The position numbers and the translations under genes are program-made. A DNA stretch of 63,545 bases, taken from contig CAJUKY010000012.1 of assembly GCA_910587055.1 (NCBI GenBank), positions 1-63,545 of the forward strand. Reading direction: 5' to 3'. The stretch is from Candidatus Gastranaerophilales bacterium (lineage in GTDB: Bacteria > Cyanobacteriota > Vampirovibrionia > Gastranaerophilales > Gastranaerophilaceae). Positions 9,496 through 17,989 of the stretch are shown here, one piece after another (the first letter of the stretch is position 1; every line of letters starts with the position of its first letter). The notes under the pieces are model-generated. The model was not told where the DNA came from. It made no database searches and saw nothing but the letters and a program-made list of their open reading frames with translations.

Positions 9496-9765
9496 ATGGC
9501 AAATATCAAATCTGCAAAGAAAAGAGTACTTGTTGCTCAAAGAAATAACGAAAGAAACACGGCTTTTAAAACTTCTATCAAGACTGCTGTTAAAAAAGTG
9601 CTGGCTCTTGTAAACGGCAGTGAAGATGAATTAAAAGCAGCGCTTTCAAATGTTTACAAACTTTGCGACAAGGCTGTATCTAAAGGTATTTTACACAAAA
9701 ACACAGCTGCAAGAAAAAAATCCAGATTAACAATTGCTGTTAACAAACTTAAAGCTTCAAAATAA
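9496..9765 (+). CDS. rpsT: Ribosomal protein bS20
   Basis: An 89-residue bS20, the small-subunit protein that binds 16S rRNA helices 9 and 44. The N-terminal ANIKSAKKRVLVAQRNNERN block, the central basic helix and KNTAARKKSRLTIAVNKL are characteristic, and the length is typical. The 115-bp leader has no other coding sign. The start follows AAAAGGAAAAAG. A strong terminator lies about 55 bp downstream, so it is probably a single-gene transcript. Confidence 0.97.
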   Translation: MANIKSAKKRVLVAQRNNERNTAFKTSIKTAVKKVLALVNGSEDELKAALSNVYKLCDKAVSKGILHKNTAARKKSRLTIAVNKLKASK

Positions 9766-9820
9766 AGTCTGATTAATCAGGCTTTGAGTTTTAAAAGTGT
9801 AAAGACTTTAATAAATTATA

Positions 9821-9850
9821 AAAAACGGTGCGTCATTAACACCGTTTTTT
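9821..9850 (+). terminator. Rho-independent terminator after rpsT
   Basis: AAAAACGGTG and CACCGTTTTT form a strong stem around a short loop, ending in a T-run; located after rpsT and before the methyltransferase gene. Confidence 0.85.
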
Positions 9851-9904
9851 AAATGTTTATATTTATTTAAGAATATGCGGGGCTATAGAATTACAGCAGC
9901 TTTC

Positions 9905-9913
9905 TGGTATAAT
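9905..9913 (+). promoter_or_regulatory. Extended -10 promoter giving a possibly leaderless mRNA
   Basis: TGGTATAAT (9905-9913) is a perfect extended -10 (TGnTATAAT). The ATG of the methyltransferase is at 9920, only 6 bases after the box, so transcription would begin at or next to the start codon. No TTGACA-like -35 is seen. Confidence 0.55.
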
Positions 9914-9919
9914 TCCTGT

Positions 9920-10570
9920 ATGGAAGAGATGTTTGATAAAATTGCACAGAAATATGATTTTTGGAACGATATTATTTCTGTTTTTATGCAAAAAAGGGTT
10001 AAAAATATTGTAATAAATGAACTTAAATTTTTTAAAGGTGCCGGTGTTTTGGATTTGGGTATAGGGACGGGTGATTTAGGCGGTTTAATTTTAAAGAATT
10101 ATCCTGAATGCAAGGTGACAGGCGTGGATTTATCTTCCAAAATGCTTGAAATTGCAAAGAAAAAATACCCCGATATCAGCTACTTTAAGCAAAATGCCGA
10201 AAGGCTTGATTTTGAAGATTCAAAGTTTGATTTTGTTGTTTCAGGATTTGTTTTGAGAAATATTCAAAATAAAGATGCCGCCTTATCTGAAATATACCGT
10301 GTTCTAAAGGATGGAGGCTATTTTTTACAGCTGGATTTTGGAGATAAGAATTTTTTAAGCAGACTTTTTGCCTGTTATGTTGTTTTTCTGTCATTTTTTA
10401 TGAAAAATGGATGGGCTTATCGATACTTAATTAAATCAAAAAATACATTTTTAACTCCAGATGAACTTTTAGAATTGTATTCTAACCATGGTTTTTTACC
10501 TGTTGTATCCAAAAAACTTGCATTTGGTGTAATATCATATCAAATTGTGCAAAAACCTGAAAAAATGTAA
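9920..10570 (+). CDS. UbiE/MenG-type C-methyltransferase
   Basis: A 216-residue SAM-dependent methyltransferase. Motif I reads DLGIGTGDLG, followed by TGVDLSSKML, and the UbiE-type block VVSGFVLRNI then LSEIYRVLKDGG. It resembles demethylmenaquinone methyltransferase (MenG), which makes menaquinone, but generic class I methyltransferases share much of this. No menaquinone gene is next to it. An upstream in-frame ATG at 9875 would place the promoter inside the gene; ATG 9920 (MEEMFDKIAQKYD) matches how UbiE proteins start. Confidence 0.75.
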   Translation: MEEMFDKIAQKYDFWNDIISVFMQKRVKNIVINELKFFKGAGVLDLGIGTGDLGGLILKNYPECKVTGVDLSSKMLEIAKKKYPDISYFKQNAERLDFEDSKFDFVVSGFVLRNIQNKDAALSEIYRVLKDGGYFLQLDFGDKNFLSRLFACYVVFLSFFMKNGWAYRYLIKSKNTFLTPDELLELYSNHGFLPVVSKKLAFGVISYQIVQKPEKM

Positions 10571-10605
10571 AGTAATATATAAAAATTTATCGGATCCAAT
10601 CTGTT

Positions 10606-10635
10606 AAAAAACGGTGCTTTATCGGCACCGTTTTT
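10606..10635. terminator. Bidirectional-looking terminator
   Basis: AAAAACGGTGC pairs with GCACCGTTTTT around TTTATCG, between the convergent methyltransferase and repeat-protein genes; A-run on one side and T-run on the other allow it to serve both strands. Confidence 0.8.
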
Positions 10636-10669
10636 AGTATATTTTTTATTTAAAGATTATTGATTTGTA

Positions 10670-12310
10670 TCAACCCAATTCATGTGCCCATTCGCTTGTG
10701 GGTTTAAATTCAACATTTGTGTATCCCTTACCCGAAAATACAACTACAACATCTCTATAAATTTCTTTACCTTCATTATCAAAACCGCTCTGATAACCAT
10801 ATGTTGTATAAGTATCAGTTTTTTTATCATATGCGGGCATTTCTTTGCTGATTTCATAACCGTTGCCAGAATAACCCGGGCTATCTATCATTATAGAATA
10901 TAGATGACTATAGTTATCTATATTTTCGTGTTCTTCGTGTTGATTACCCGCTGCAACTACGGGGTCTATAACTTCTTCTTCGGTTTCCGTTGTTGGGATT
11001 TGAGCTTGCGGCACAGCTTCAGGCTGTATTGCATTCTTGTCGTTACCAAAAGCATCTCTTTGTGTTACAACACTTGGTTCTGTATTATTTCCGTCAAACC
11101 AAGCATCCGTAAAGCTCCCGTCAGCATGATATGCTCTGCCGTATCTGCCTGTTACATTGCCGTTTTCATCAAAATGAACACCTTCTGTTATGCGCCCTCT
11201 GCCGTCAAGATTTCTGTATTTTATTTTTACGCCGTCCTGATAGAAGGTTTCCGTGTATGTGCCATCTTGATTAGCTTTTGTTTCAATAGTGTATTCTATT
11301 CCATTTTCAACCCTTGTTCTTGTTGGGGGCTGCATTACTTCACCGGTTGCGCTATTATACTCAATTTCATTCAACATATTCCCGACTGCATCTCTGTGAG
11401 TTACTTTGCTGGTATAAGTTTTATCTCCATCATACCATTTATCATAGAAACTGCCGTCTTCATTGAATGCTCTTTCATAATGTCCTGTTTCTTTGCCGTC
11501 AGCATCATAATGCGTACCGCGCGTAATTCTTCCTTGTGCATCAATATCTCTGGATTTTATCTTGACGCCGTTCTGGAAAAATACCTCCGTTTTATTGCCA
11601 TCAGCGCCTACTTGCGTTTGAACATCAAATTCTGCGCCGTTTTCAACACGTTTTTGCATTTCATTGGTCTGCTGCGCAGCAGGCGCCGCAGCCTGTGCTT
11701 GCTGCTGTTCCTGTGCTTTTGCGGTATCAAGCTGGGCTTTTACATTATCAAGGTTTGTCGTTGCTTCGTTGATTTGATTTTGAAGCTGCTGCGCCTGAGC
11801 GTTAAATTCAGCTTCTTTTTGTTTATACTCTTCGGCTTCTTTTTGAAGTTCTGCTGTTGTATTTGTTAATTCTGTTGCATATTCATTTACAATTTTTTGA
11901 GCTTCCGCTTGCTGTTTTTCCAAATTGCTTTTTTCGGCTTCATATTGTGCAAGCTGTGCCTGAAGTGCGGGTTTTTGATTTTCCGGTGCACTTTCAATTT
12001 GTTGTTGTAATTCTCCGATTATAGAATTTTTGTTTGAAAGCCATTCATTTACTTGGTTTAGATTTATTTGTGCCATATTAAGCGCTTCGGTAAGATTAGC
12101 CTGCTGGGTTTGTAATGTGGTAATTTTTACTTGTCGGGGTATTAAATCGGAATTTTGCCTTGTTTGAACATCAAAAAGGCCGGTCTGCCCTTCGGTGATT
12201 TTACCGTTCCATAAATTGAGCTGTTCTTCAAGCTGTACGGTATTTCCGCCTACAGCTCCGGCTGCAGCGGCAGGAGTTTGCGCACCTTGTCCTACAAGAA
12301 AATTATCCAT
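10670..12310 (-). CDS. Coiled-coil protein with two tandem beta-repeat units
   Basis: A 546-residue protein of unknown function. Residues 1-20 are Gly/Ala/Gln rich, about 25-215 form a long Gln/Glu/Ala-rich coiled coil, then two copies of a unit of roughly 105 residues follow. Each unit starts V-E-N-G-x-E, contains DGVKIK or NGVKIK, then GRIT-G-H-D, then DGSF-D-W-D-G. The units look like RHS/MORN-style beta-hairpin repeats (DxxGxxx turns). The C-terminal 100 residues are a separate Tyr-rich segment. No signal peptide or membrane helix is visible. It could be structural or surface-associated; I do not assign a function. Confidence 0.7.
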   Translation of the reverse strand: MDNFLVGQGAQTPAAAAGAVGGNTVQLEEQLNLWNGKITEGQTGLFDVQTRQNSDLIPRQVKITTLQTQQANLTEALNMAQINLNQVNEWLSNKNSIIGELQQQIESAPENQKPALQAQLAQYEAEKSNLEKQQAEAQKIVNEYATELTNTTAELQKEAEEYKQKEAEFNAQAQQLQNQINEATTNLDNVKAQLDTAKAQEQQQAQAAAPAAQQTNEMQKRVENGAEFDVQTQVGADGNKTEVFFQNGVKIKSRDIDAQGRITRGTHYDADGKETGHYERAFNEDGSFYDKWYDGDKTYTSKVTHRDAVGNMLNEIEYNSATGEVMQPPTRTRVENGIEYTIETKANQDGTYTETFYQDGVKIKYRNLDGRGRITEGVHFDENGNVTGRYGRAYHADGSFTDAWFDGNNTEPSVVTQRDAFGNDKNAIQPEAVPQAQIPTTETEEEVIDPVVAAGNQHEEHENIDNYSHLYSIMIDSPGYSGNGYEISKEMPAYDKKTDTYTTYGYQSGFDNEGKEIYRDVVVVFSGKGYTNVEFKPTSEWAHELG

Positions 12311-12415
12311 AATATTTTATCCTTTATATAACTGTTTTGCGACTAATAATCTTATTAACGACCGGTTTTTGTAAAAACTTTAATCTAAGATATGCTTTGT
12401 TAAGTTATGTATCTT

Positions 12416-13390
12416 TTATTCCGGCAGGGTTACGGTAAAAACAGAACCTTGATTTTTCTTGCTTTGAACTTCAATATTTCCATCCAGTGCTTTTATAATT
12501 TTATTTGACAGATAAAGCCCGAGTCCTGTTGATGCTTGTTTTAAATTTGATTTGCCGCTATAAAATTTATTAAATATTTTATCAATATCTTCTTTTTCAA
12601 TACCTGTGCCGTAATCTTTTATACTTATTGAAAAACCTGAATTTGTTTTTGTAAGAAAAATATCTATCTTGTCTGAATTTGTGCTGTAACTTAATGCATT
12701 TAATATTAAATTGTTTATAACTCTTTTTGTTAAAAATATATCAATATCAGCTTTAAAATCATCATTAAGTTCGGTTTTAAAATTTATTGTTTTATTGTGA
12801 AGTTCAAAAATGCTTGATAATTGTTCAATTGTCTCTTTTATAAATTTATTTATAAAGATACCGGATTCCTTTTTAACTATAATTCCTCTGTGTTCCACTT
12901 TATAGGTTTCAAGAAGTGCTTCTACCAGATATTTTAAATCCATATTTGATATTTTTAACTTTATAACAGCTTCTTTTTGAATATCTGAAAGCGCGCCGAA
13001 TTTTTCTGCCAGAAGAAGGTCAAAGGTGTTATCCTGTGCAATAATAGGCACCTTAAGGTCATGGGTCAAGCTTGCAATAAAATCTTCTTTTAAGTTTGTT
13101 TCTTCTTTTTCTTTTTCAACATATTCATTAATCATGATGTCTCTATCCAGAATACTTTCAAGAAGATTATTTAAATTTTTTGATAATTCATCCGTTATTT
13201 TATTGCCGTCATTGTCAATTCTTGAATAAAGGTTTCCGTATCTTGCAGAGCTTACAAGATGCGTGATTTTCTTAATATAAGAGGTTAGACTTTCATATTT
13301 AATTGAAAGTTTAAAATATTTTAAAATAATGATGCAGCAAAACAGGCTTATAATGCCGACAAGAATAGCACTTAAAAGCAAAAATTTCAT
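12416..13390 (-). CDS. Membrane sensor histidine kinase
   Basis: A 324-residue HisKA/HATPase_c kinase. One N-terminal membrane helix (5-25) with no sizeable extracytoplasmic sensor domain, a short linker, the H-box SLTHDLKVP with phospho-acceptor H110, the N-box NLILNALSYS, DYGTGI, and GLGLYLSNKI. All catalytic boxes are intact. There is no response regulator nearby, so it is an orphan by position. It overlaps the upstream TPR gene by 4 bases, so the TPR protein may act as its sensory or scaffolding partner. Confidence 0.9.
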   Translation of the reverse strand: MKFLLLSAILVGIISLFCCIIILKYFKLSIKYESLTSYIKKITHLVSSARYGNLYSRIDNDGNKITDELSKNLNNLLESILDRDIMINEYVEKEKEETNLKEDFIASLTHDLKVPIIAQDNTFDLLLAEKFGALSDIQKEAVIKLKISNMDLKYLVEALLETYKVEHRGIIVKKESGIFINKFIKETIEQLSSIFELHNKTINFKTELNDDFKADIDIFLTKRVINNLILNALSYSTNSDKIDIFLTKTNSGFSISIKDYGTGIEKEDIDKIFNKFYSGKSNLKQASTGLGLYLSNKIIKALDGNIEVQSKKNQGSVFTVTLPE

Positions 13391-13776
13391 AATCCGTGCT
13401 CTTCTTTAATAAATTCCAATGAATCAATACACTTTGCGCAGGCTGCTTCATCTTCCTGTGCCAGAAATAATTTGTAGGCATATTCTATATAATTTTTTGC
13501 TTCCTTAACTTTATTTAAATAATAAATGGTAATTCCCAAATTATAATAAGCTTTTGCAAAATAATGATTTAATTCTATACATTTTTCGTAACTGTTTATG
13601 GAATTATCAAAATCACTTAATGCATAATAGCAAAGTCCTTGATAATAATATCCTCTGGCGCAGTCAGGAGCATATTTAACAAGTTTTCTTGCATTTATCA
13701 GCGCCGCGTCAAAATCTTGCAGTTCTATTTTAGATTGAATTATTTTGCAGTATTCTTCTTCAATGTTATATTCCAT
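13387..13776 (-). CDS. TPR-repeat protein
   Basis: A 129-residue protein of about three tetratricopeptide repeats; the pattern A-x2-Y-Y-x-G-x2-Y-Y-x-L and YYNLGITIYYLNKVKEA is clear in the middle. TPRs form helical hairpins that bind partner proteins. It overlaps the histidine kinase gene by 4 bases and would be co-translated with it. No signal peptide, so it is probably cytoplasmic. Confidence 0.85.
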   Translation of the reverse strand: MEYNIEEEYCKIIQSKIELQDFDAALINARKLVKYAPDCARGYYYQGLCYYALSDFDNSINSYEKCIELNHYFAKAYYNLGITIYYLNKVKEAKNYIEYAYKLFLAQEDEAACAKCIDSLEFIKEEHGL

Positions 13777-13913
13777 ATATTAATTTTATCATAATAACTT
13801 GTTTGTTTGAAATATTAATTTTTTGTTTATTTTTTTAAAAGTTATTAATTATGGTGATAAATTTAAGATATTAAAGAAAAAAGACATGCTATTTATATAG
13901 GAGATAGATTATT

Positions 13914-15761
13914 ATGGCAAAAACAATAGGTATTGACCTCGGGACCACAAACTCCGTGGTTGCTGTTATGGAAGGCGGTAAGCCTACCGTTATTGCTAAC
14001 GCTGAAGGTTCAAGAACGACTCCTTCAATCGTTGGCTTTTCAAAATCAGGTGAAAGATTAGTAGGACAGTTAGCTAAACGTCAAGCAATCTTAAACCCCG
14101 ACAGAACTATTATTTCAATCAAACGTCATATGGGCGAAGATTTTAAGAAAAATATTGACGGCAAGGATTATACACCGCAAGAAATTTCAGCTATGATTTT
14201 AAGAAAACTGGCTGATGATGCTTCAAATTATCTTGGCGAAAAAGTAACAAGTGCCGTTATTACGGTTCCGGCTTATTTTAATGATGCCCAAAGACAGGCA
14301 ACAAAAGATGCGGGCAAAATCGCAGGTCTTGATGTTTTACGTATCGTAAACGAACCTACTGCGGCCGCTCTCGCTTACGGTCTTGAAAAAGAAAAAACTG
14401 AAAAAGTTTTAGTATTTGACCTTGGCGGCGGTACATTCGATGTTTCAATTCTTGAAATCGGCGACGGTGTTCATGAAGTATTATCAACTTCAGGGGATAC
14501 GCACCTCGGCGGTGATGATTTTGACCAGAAAGTTATGGACTGGCTTGCGGAAGAATTCAAAAAAGCTGAAGGAATTGATTTGAAATCTGACAAGCAGGCT
14601 ATGCAGAGATTAAAAGAAGCTGCTGAAAAAGCAAAATGCGAATTGTCTTCTGTTGTTGAAACAAATATTAATCTTCCGTTTATCACAGCTGATGCAAATG
14701 GCCCGAAACACTTGGATATGACATTAAGCCGTGCTAAATTTGAAGAATTATCTCATGATTTACTTGAAAGATGCAAAAAACCTGTAGAGCAGGCTATTAA
14801 AGATGCAGGAATTTCTAAAAACGAGATTGACGAAGTTGTTCTTGTAGGCGGCTCTACTCGTATTCCAGCAGTTCAGGCTTTAGTTAAAGAATATACGGGA
14901 AAAGAACCCAATCAATCCGTTAACCCTGATGAAGTTGTTGCGGTTGGTGCTGCAGTTCAAGCCGGTGTTTTAGCGGGTGAAGTTAAAGATATCGTTCTTT
15001 TGGACGTTACGCCTTTAACACTCGGTATTGAAACTCTTGGCGGAGTAATGACTCCTCTTGTTCAAAGAAACACAACAATTCCGGTTTCAAAATCTCAGGT
15101 ATTTTCAACTGCCGATGATAACCAGACCGCTGTTGATATCCACGTTCTTCAAGGTGAAAGACCGATGGCAAGAGATAATAAATCACTCGGTATGTTCAGA
15201 CTTGACGGTATTCCGCCTGCTATGAAAGGTATGCCTCAAATTGAAGTAACATTTGATATCGATGCTAATGGTATTGTAAATGTTACAGCTAAAGATAAGG
15301 CTACAAATAAAGAACAAAAAATTACAATTACAAATTCTTCAAATCTTTCTGAATCCGATATCGATAAAATGGTAAAAGAAGCTGAAGCAAATGCTACAGA
15401 AGACAAGAAGAAAAAAGAAGAAGCTGAAACAAAAAATAATGCTGAAAGCATGATATCAGCTGCTGACAGAATTGTAAAAGATTTTGAAGGCAAAATTTCA
15501 GATTCTGACAAAACAAAACTTGAAGAACAAAAAACTGCTTTGAGAAAAGCTTTAGATGAAAACAAAGCTCATGAAGAAATTAAAAAACTTTCTGAAGACC
15601 TGCAGCAGACAATGTATGCTATAAGCCAGGCTGCTTATGCTCAGGTTCAAAAAGAAGGTCAGGATGCACAAAATACAGATGGTGCAGATAATTCTTCAAG
15701 CGAGCAAAATTCTTCATCAAACAACGACGATGTTATTGATGCAGAATACACTAAAGAATAG
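13914..15761 (+). CDS. dnaK: Chaperone DnaK (Hsp70)
   Basis: A 615-residue Hsp70. It has GIDLGTTNS at the N-terminus (phosphate 1), the phosphate-2 loop DLGGGTFDVS, VLVGGSTRIP, the interdomain linker DIVLLDVTPLTLGIE, the substrate-binding beta domain, and an acidic tail ending DDVIDAEYTKE close to the bacterial consensus. ATP-dependent folding chaperone of the cytoplasm. AGGAG (13899-13903) sets the start. No grpE or dnaJ is adjacent and no CIRCE operator is seen in the leader, so its heat-shock control is not evident. A terminator follows directly. Confidence 0.98.
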   Translation: MAKTIGIDLGTTNSVVAVMEGGKPTVIANAEGSRTTPSIVGFSKSGERLVGQLAKRQAILNPDRTIISIKRHMGEDFKKNIDGKDYTPQEISAMILRKLADDASNYLGEKVTSAVITVPAYFNDAQRQATKDAGKIAGLDVLRIVNEPTAAALAYGLEKEKTEKVLVFDLGGGTFDVSILEIGDGVHEVLSTSGDTHLGGDDFDQKVMDWLAEEFKKAEGIDLKSDKQAMQRLKEAAEKAKCELSSVVETNINLPFITADANGPKHLDMTLSRAKFEELSHDLLERCKKPVEQAIKDAGISKNEIDEVVLVGGSTRIPAVQALVKEYTGKEPNQSVNPDEVVAVGAAVQAGVLAGEVKDIVLLDVTPLTLGIETLGGVMTPLVQRNTTIPVSKSQVFSTADDNQTAVDIHVLQGERPMARDNKSLGMFRLDGIPPAMKGMPQIEVTFDIDANGIVNVTAKDKATNKEQKITITNSSNLSESDIDKMVKEAEANATEDKKKKEEAETKNNAESMISAADRIVKDFEGKISDSDKTKLEEQKTALRKALDENKAHEEIKKLSEDLQQTMYAISQAAYAQVQKEGQDAQNTDGADNSSSEQNSSSNNDDVIDAEYTKE

Positions 15762-15780
15762 AAGTAATTTATAAAAATTC

Positions 15781-15814
15781 AAAACGGCGCTATTATTTGA
15801 TGGCGCCGTTTTTT
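15781..15814. terminator. Terminator shared by dnaK and the convergent gene
   Basis: AAAACGGCGC pairs with GCGCCGTTTT around a short AT-rich loop, followed by a T-run; sits between convergent stops. Confidence 0.85.
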
Positions 15815-17069
15815 ATAAATTAATCAACTTTGTCATATTTTCCCCGGTTTTTCTTGCATCGGCTTCTATGAATTGATTTTTATAATTTTCAAATGAACTG
15901 TCTGCATCTCTGTAATATTCTGATTCCAGTACCTTTCTTCCGAATTTATAATTTTTGTGATTTTCATTTATATGTTCAATGCCAAGGTCTTTATAATAAT
16001 AATATCTGTTTTGCATATTGAGTTGCGTATTAATATTATTAATTCTGTCATACGGTGCGAGTATATTTAATAAATCCTCATACGAACAGTCTTTATTTTT
16101 TTCCATATAATTTTTCATAAGATTAAAAATTCTAACATCTTCTTCGCTTGCAGTATTATTTTCTACCCGTTCTTTTATTTGCTTCATTTTATTTTTCCAT
16201 ATGCAGCTTTGCACTTCCTCAAGCTCATTTTTTGTTGAAGTTTGATATTGGAGCAGAAATTGCTTTTCGTGTCTGAACTCATGGGTCATAATTTCTATAA
16301 TATCTGCAGTATTCAAATCTGCTGCAAGTTTTATTTCATGCTCTGTTTTACCCAAGGTTTTTAATATTTCTTTTTCTAATTTACTCCCCGGTTTTATAGA
16401 AAGCAGATTACTGCCGGCTACGGGTTTTAAATCATTAAGCAGTTCACTATTTTCTTTTTGCAATTTGTCAAGGAATTCTGCATAACTTATTGTGCCGGTA
16501 TGTAAGCCAACAGTGCGGCTGGTTGTTCCGTTTTGAAATTTATGCATTTTGCCGCTATAGTTACGGTCAAATTTTATGGGAATATTTTGTAGTTGAAAAT
16601 CTTTTTTAAGCTCTGCAAATAAAACATCTGCAAGTTTTTCTTTGTTGTCTATCTTAGAAATTTGTTTATATTTTTCCTGAATTTTTATTGCTTCTTCTGT
16701 GCTGAAATCTTCAAGAAATATATCTTCTGCCAGTTTTTTAATTGTTTTTATTTTTTCAGGAATAATTTCTTCCATTGCTTCTGTGGCGGAATTTATATTT
16801 TCATTGGCAGATTTTTTGATTTTTGCTGTTTTTTTGTTATGTAATACAAAAGCTGCACCCAATATTCCCAGAAGCATCATGCTGCCGATTATTGCTGACT
16901 TTTTCTTTTTATTTCCGGTCTTGTTTTCAGGTTGCAAGGTATCTTTAAACTGCGCGCTGCTGTTTTGCGAACTGTTTTTGATATTTTTTTGTCTGAAAAC
17001 ATCTTGTATTGTATTTATATTGAATTTTGTCTGAAATGCATTTTGCATAATGGTATAAAACGCAAACAT
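15813..17069 (-). CDS. Membrane-anchored HEFRH zinc-metalloprotease-like protein
   Basis: A protein of about 418 residues. A single hydrophobic helix (SAIIGSMMLLGILGAAFVLH) follows a basic stretch near residue 60, predicting a membrane anchor. Mid-protein there is MTHEFRHEKQF (codons near 16269-16283), an HExxH zinc motif, followed by a helical region with conserved Glu residues that could hold a third ligand. This suggests a gluzincin-like peptidase, but I recognise no named family. The frame stays open to 17192, but the extra residues look non-coding; ATG at 17069 or 17048 is more likely. No clear ribosome binding site for either. Confidence 0.6.
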   Translation of the reverse strand: MFAFYTIMQNAFQTKFNINTIQDVFRQKNIKNSSQNSSAQFKDTLQPENKTGNKKKKSAIIGSMMLLGILGAAFVLHNKKTAKIKKSANENINSATEAMEEIIPEKIKTIKKLAEDIFLEDFSTEEAIKIQEKYKQISKIDNKEKLADVLFAELKKDFQLQNIPIKFDRNYSGKMHKFQNGTTSRTVGLHTGTISYAEFLDKLQKENSELLNDLKPVAGSNLLSIKPGSKLEKEILKTLGKTEHEIKLAADLNTADIIEIMTHEFRHEKQFLLQYQTSTKNELEEVQSCIWKNKMKQIKERVENNTASEEDVRIFNLMKNYMEKNKDCSYEDLLNILAPYDRINNINTQLNMQNRYYYYKDLGIEHINENHKNYKFGRKVLESEYYRDADSSFENYKNQFIEADARKTGENMTKLINL

Positions 17070-17212
17070 ATTTTTTATTGTTATATTCAAATTGAGTATT
17101 TTTGCTCTATGCAGGGGTTTTGGGGTGTGGTAAAATATAAATGCTGTTATATTTTGTTTAAAAATTGATTTTCCTTGAATTGCTTTATGCAAAAATGAAA
17201 GGAAATATTTCT

Positions 17213-17860
17213 ATGTCAAAAACATCAAAGACTAAAACTTACAACCCGTCTTCAACAATTACGGTTAACGGACAGGTAAAATCAAACGCTCAGAGCACAA
17301 AAAACGGTGCAACGGCTTCATATAATATGGACCCTTATGAGCAGGCGGCTTATAATTTTGCCCAGAAATCTTTTTATGAAAATATGCCCAATGTAAATGT
17401 TTTTTCAGATGATACCGTTAAAAATTTAAATAATCAGGTAAATGCTTATTTAAATCAGGGGATAAATACAATTCAAAATACATATACGCCTATGATTAGA
17501 GAGATGCAGAATGACGTTGCAAGGCGTTTTGGCAATGTTAACAATTCAATATTTATGGATAATCTGAATGATATTGAATCTCAAAGAGCAGCTGCAATGA
17601 GTAATCTTGCTCAAGATATTGAAGCGAAAAGAAGCGAGCTTGTAAATAATGAATTATCAAACAGATACAACTATTTATCGTTTTTGAATAATTATCAAAA
17701 TCAAGCTTATAACAATATGCTTTCCACTCTCGGGTTAAGTAATAATTTATTAAATACAAATAATTCACATTTAAATTCAAGATCAAACAGCTCAAACAAC
17801 TCAAATTCATTCTATGATAATGCGCAGCTTGCAATGCAGCTGGCTAAATTTTTTGTTTAA
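17213..17860 (+). CDS. Asn/Ser-rich helical protein of unknown function
   Basis: A 215-residue protein I do not recognise. It begins with a Ser/Thr/Lys-rich stretch, then DPYEQAAYNFAQKSF, a central amphipathic helical region (NQVNAYLNQGINTIQNTY, then a second helix with QRAAAMSNLAQDIEAKRSEL), and ends in an Asn/Ser-rich tail before QLAMQLAKFFV. The shape recalls phage virion or connector-type helical proteins, but no phage gene is nearby and I do not claim that. The ATG at 17213 follows GAAAGGAAA; the frame is open from 17165. A terminator follows. Confidence 0.6.
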   Translation: MSKTSKTKTYNPSSTITVNGQVKSNAQSTKNGATASYNMDPYEQAAYNFAQKSFYENMPNVNVFSDDTVKNLNNQVNAYLNQGINTIQNTYTPMIREMQNDVARRFGNVNNSIFMDNLNDIESQRAAAMSNLAQDIEAKRSELVNNELSNRYNYLSFLNNYQNQAYNNMLSTLGLSNNLLNTNNSHLNSRSNSSNNSNSFYDNAQLAMQLAKFFV

Positions 17861-17878
17861 TTAATGCGCTGAAATAAT

Positions 17879-17912
17879 AAAAGGCAGGATTTTTAAAATT
17901 TCCTGCCTTTTT
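17879..17912 (+). terminator. Rho-independent terminator
   Basis: AAAGGCAGGA pairs with TCCTGCCTTT with a T-run after it, closing the single-gene unit before the flavoprotein gene. Confidence 0.85.
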
Positions 17913-17989
17913 GCTTATTAACTTTTCCCAGTTTAAAATTTTATAGTATAATACACTTGAATATCATGCTAAAAACGAGGAGATAGAAA

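Noticed and set aside
10904..11869. 321-codon plus-strand frame
   Set aside because: Antisense to the repeat-protein gene; Phe/Cys/Ile-rich translation typical of a shadow of Gln/Glu/Asn-rich coding sequence.
13800..13913. CIRCE heat-shock operator before dnaK
   Set aside because: No TTAGCACTC-N9-GAGTGCTAA inverted repeat is present in the leader.
17213..17860. Prophage remnant
   Set aside because: The protein vaguely recalls a virion component, but no other phage gene, integrase or att site is nearby.
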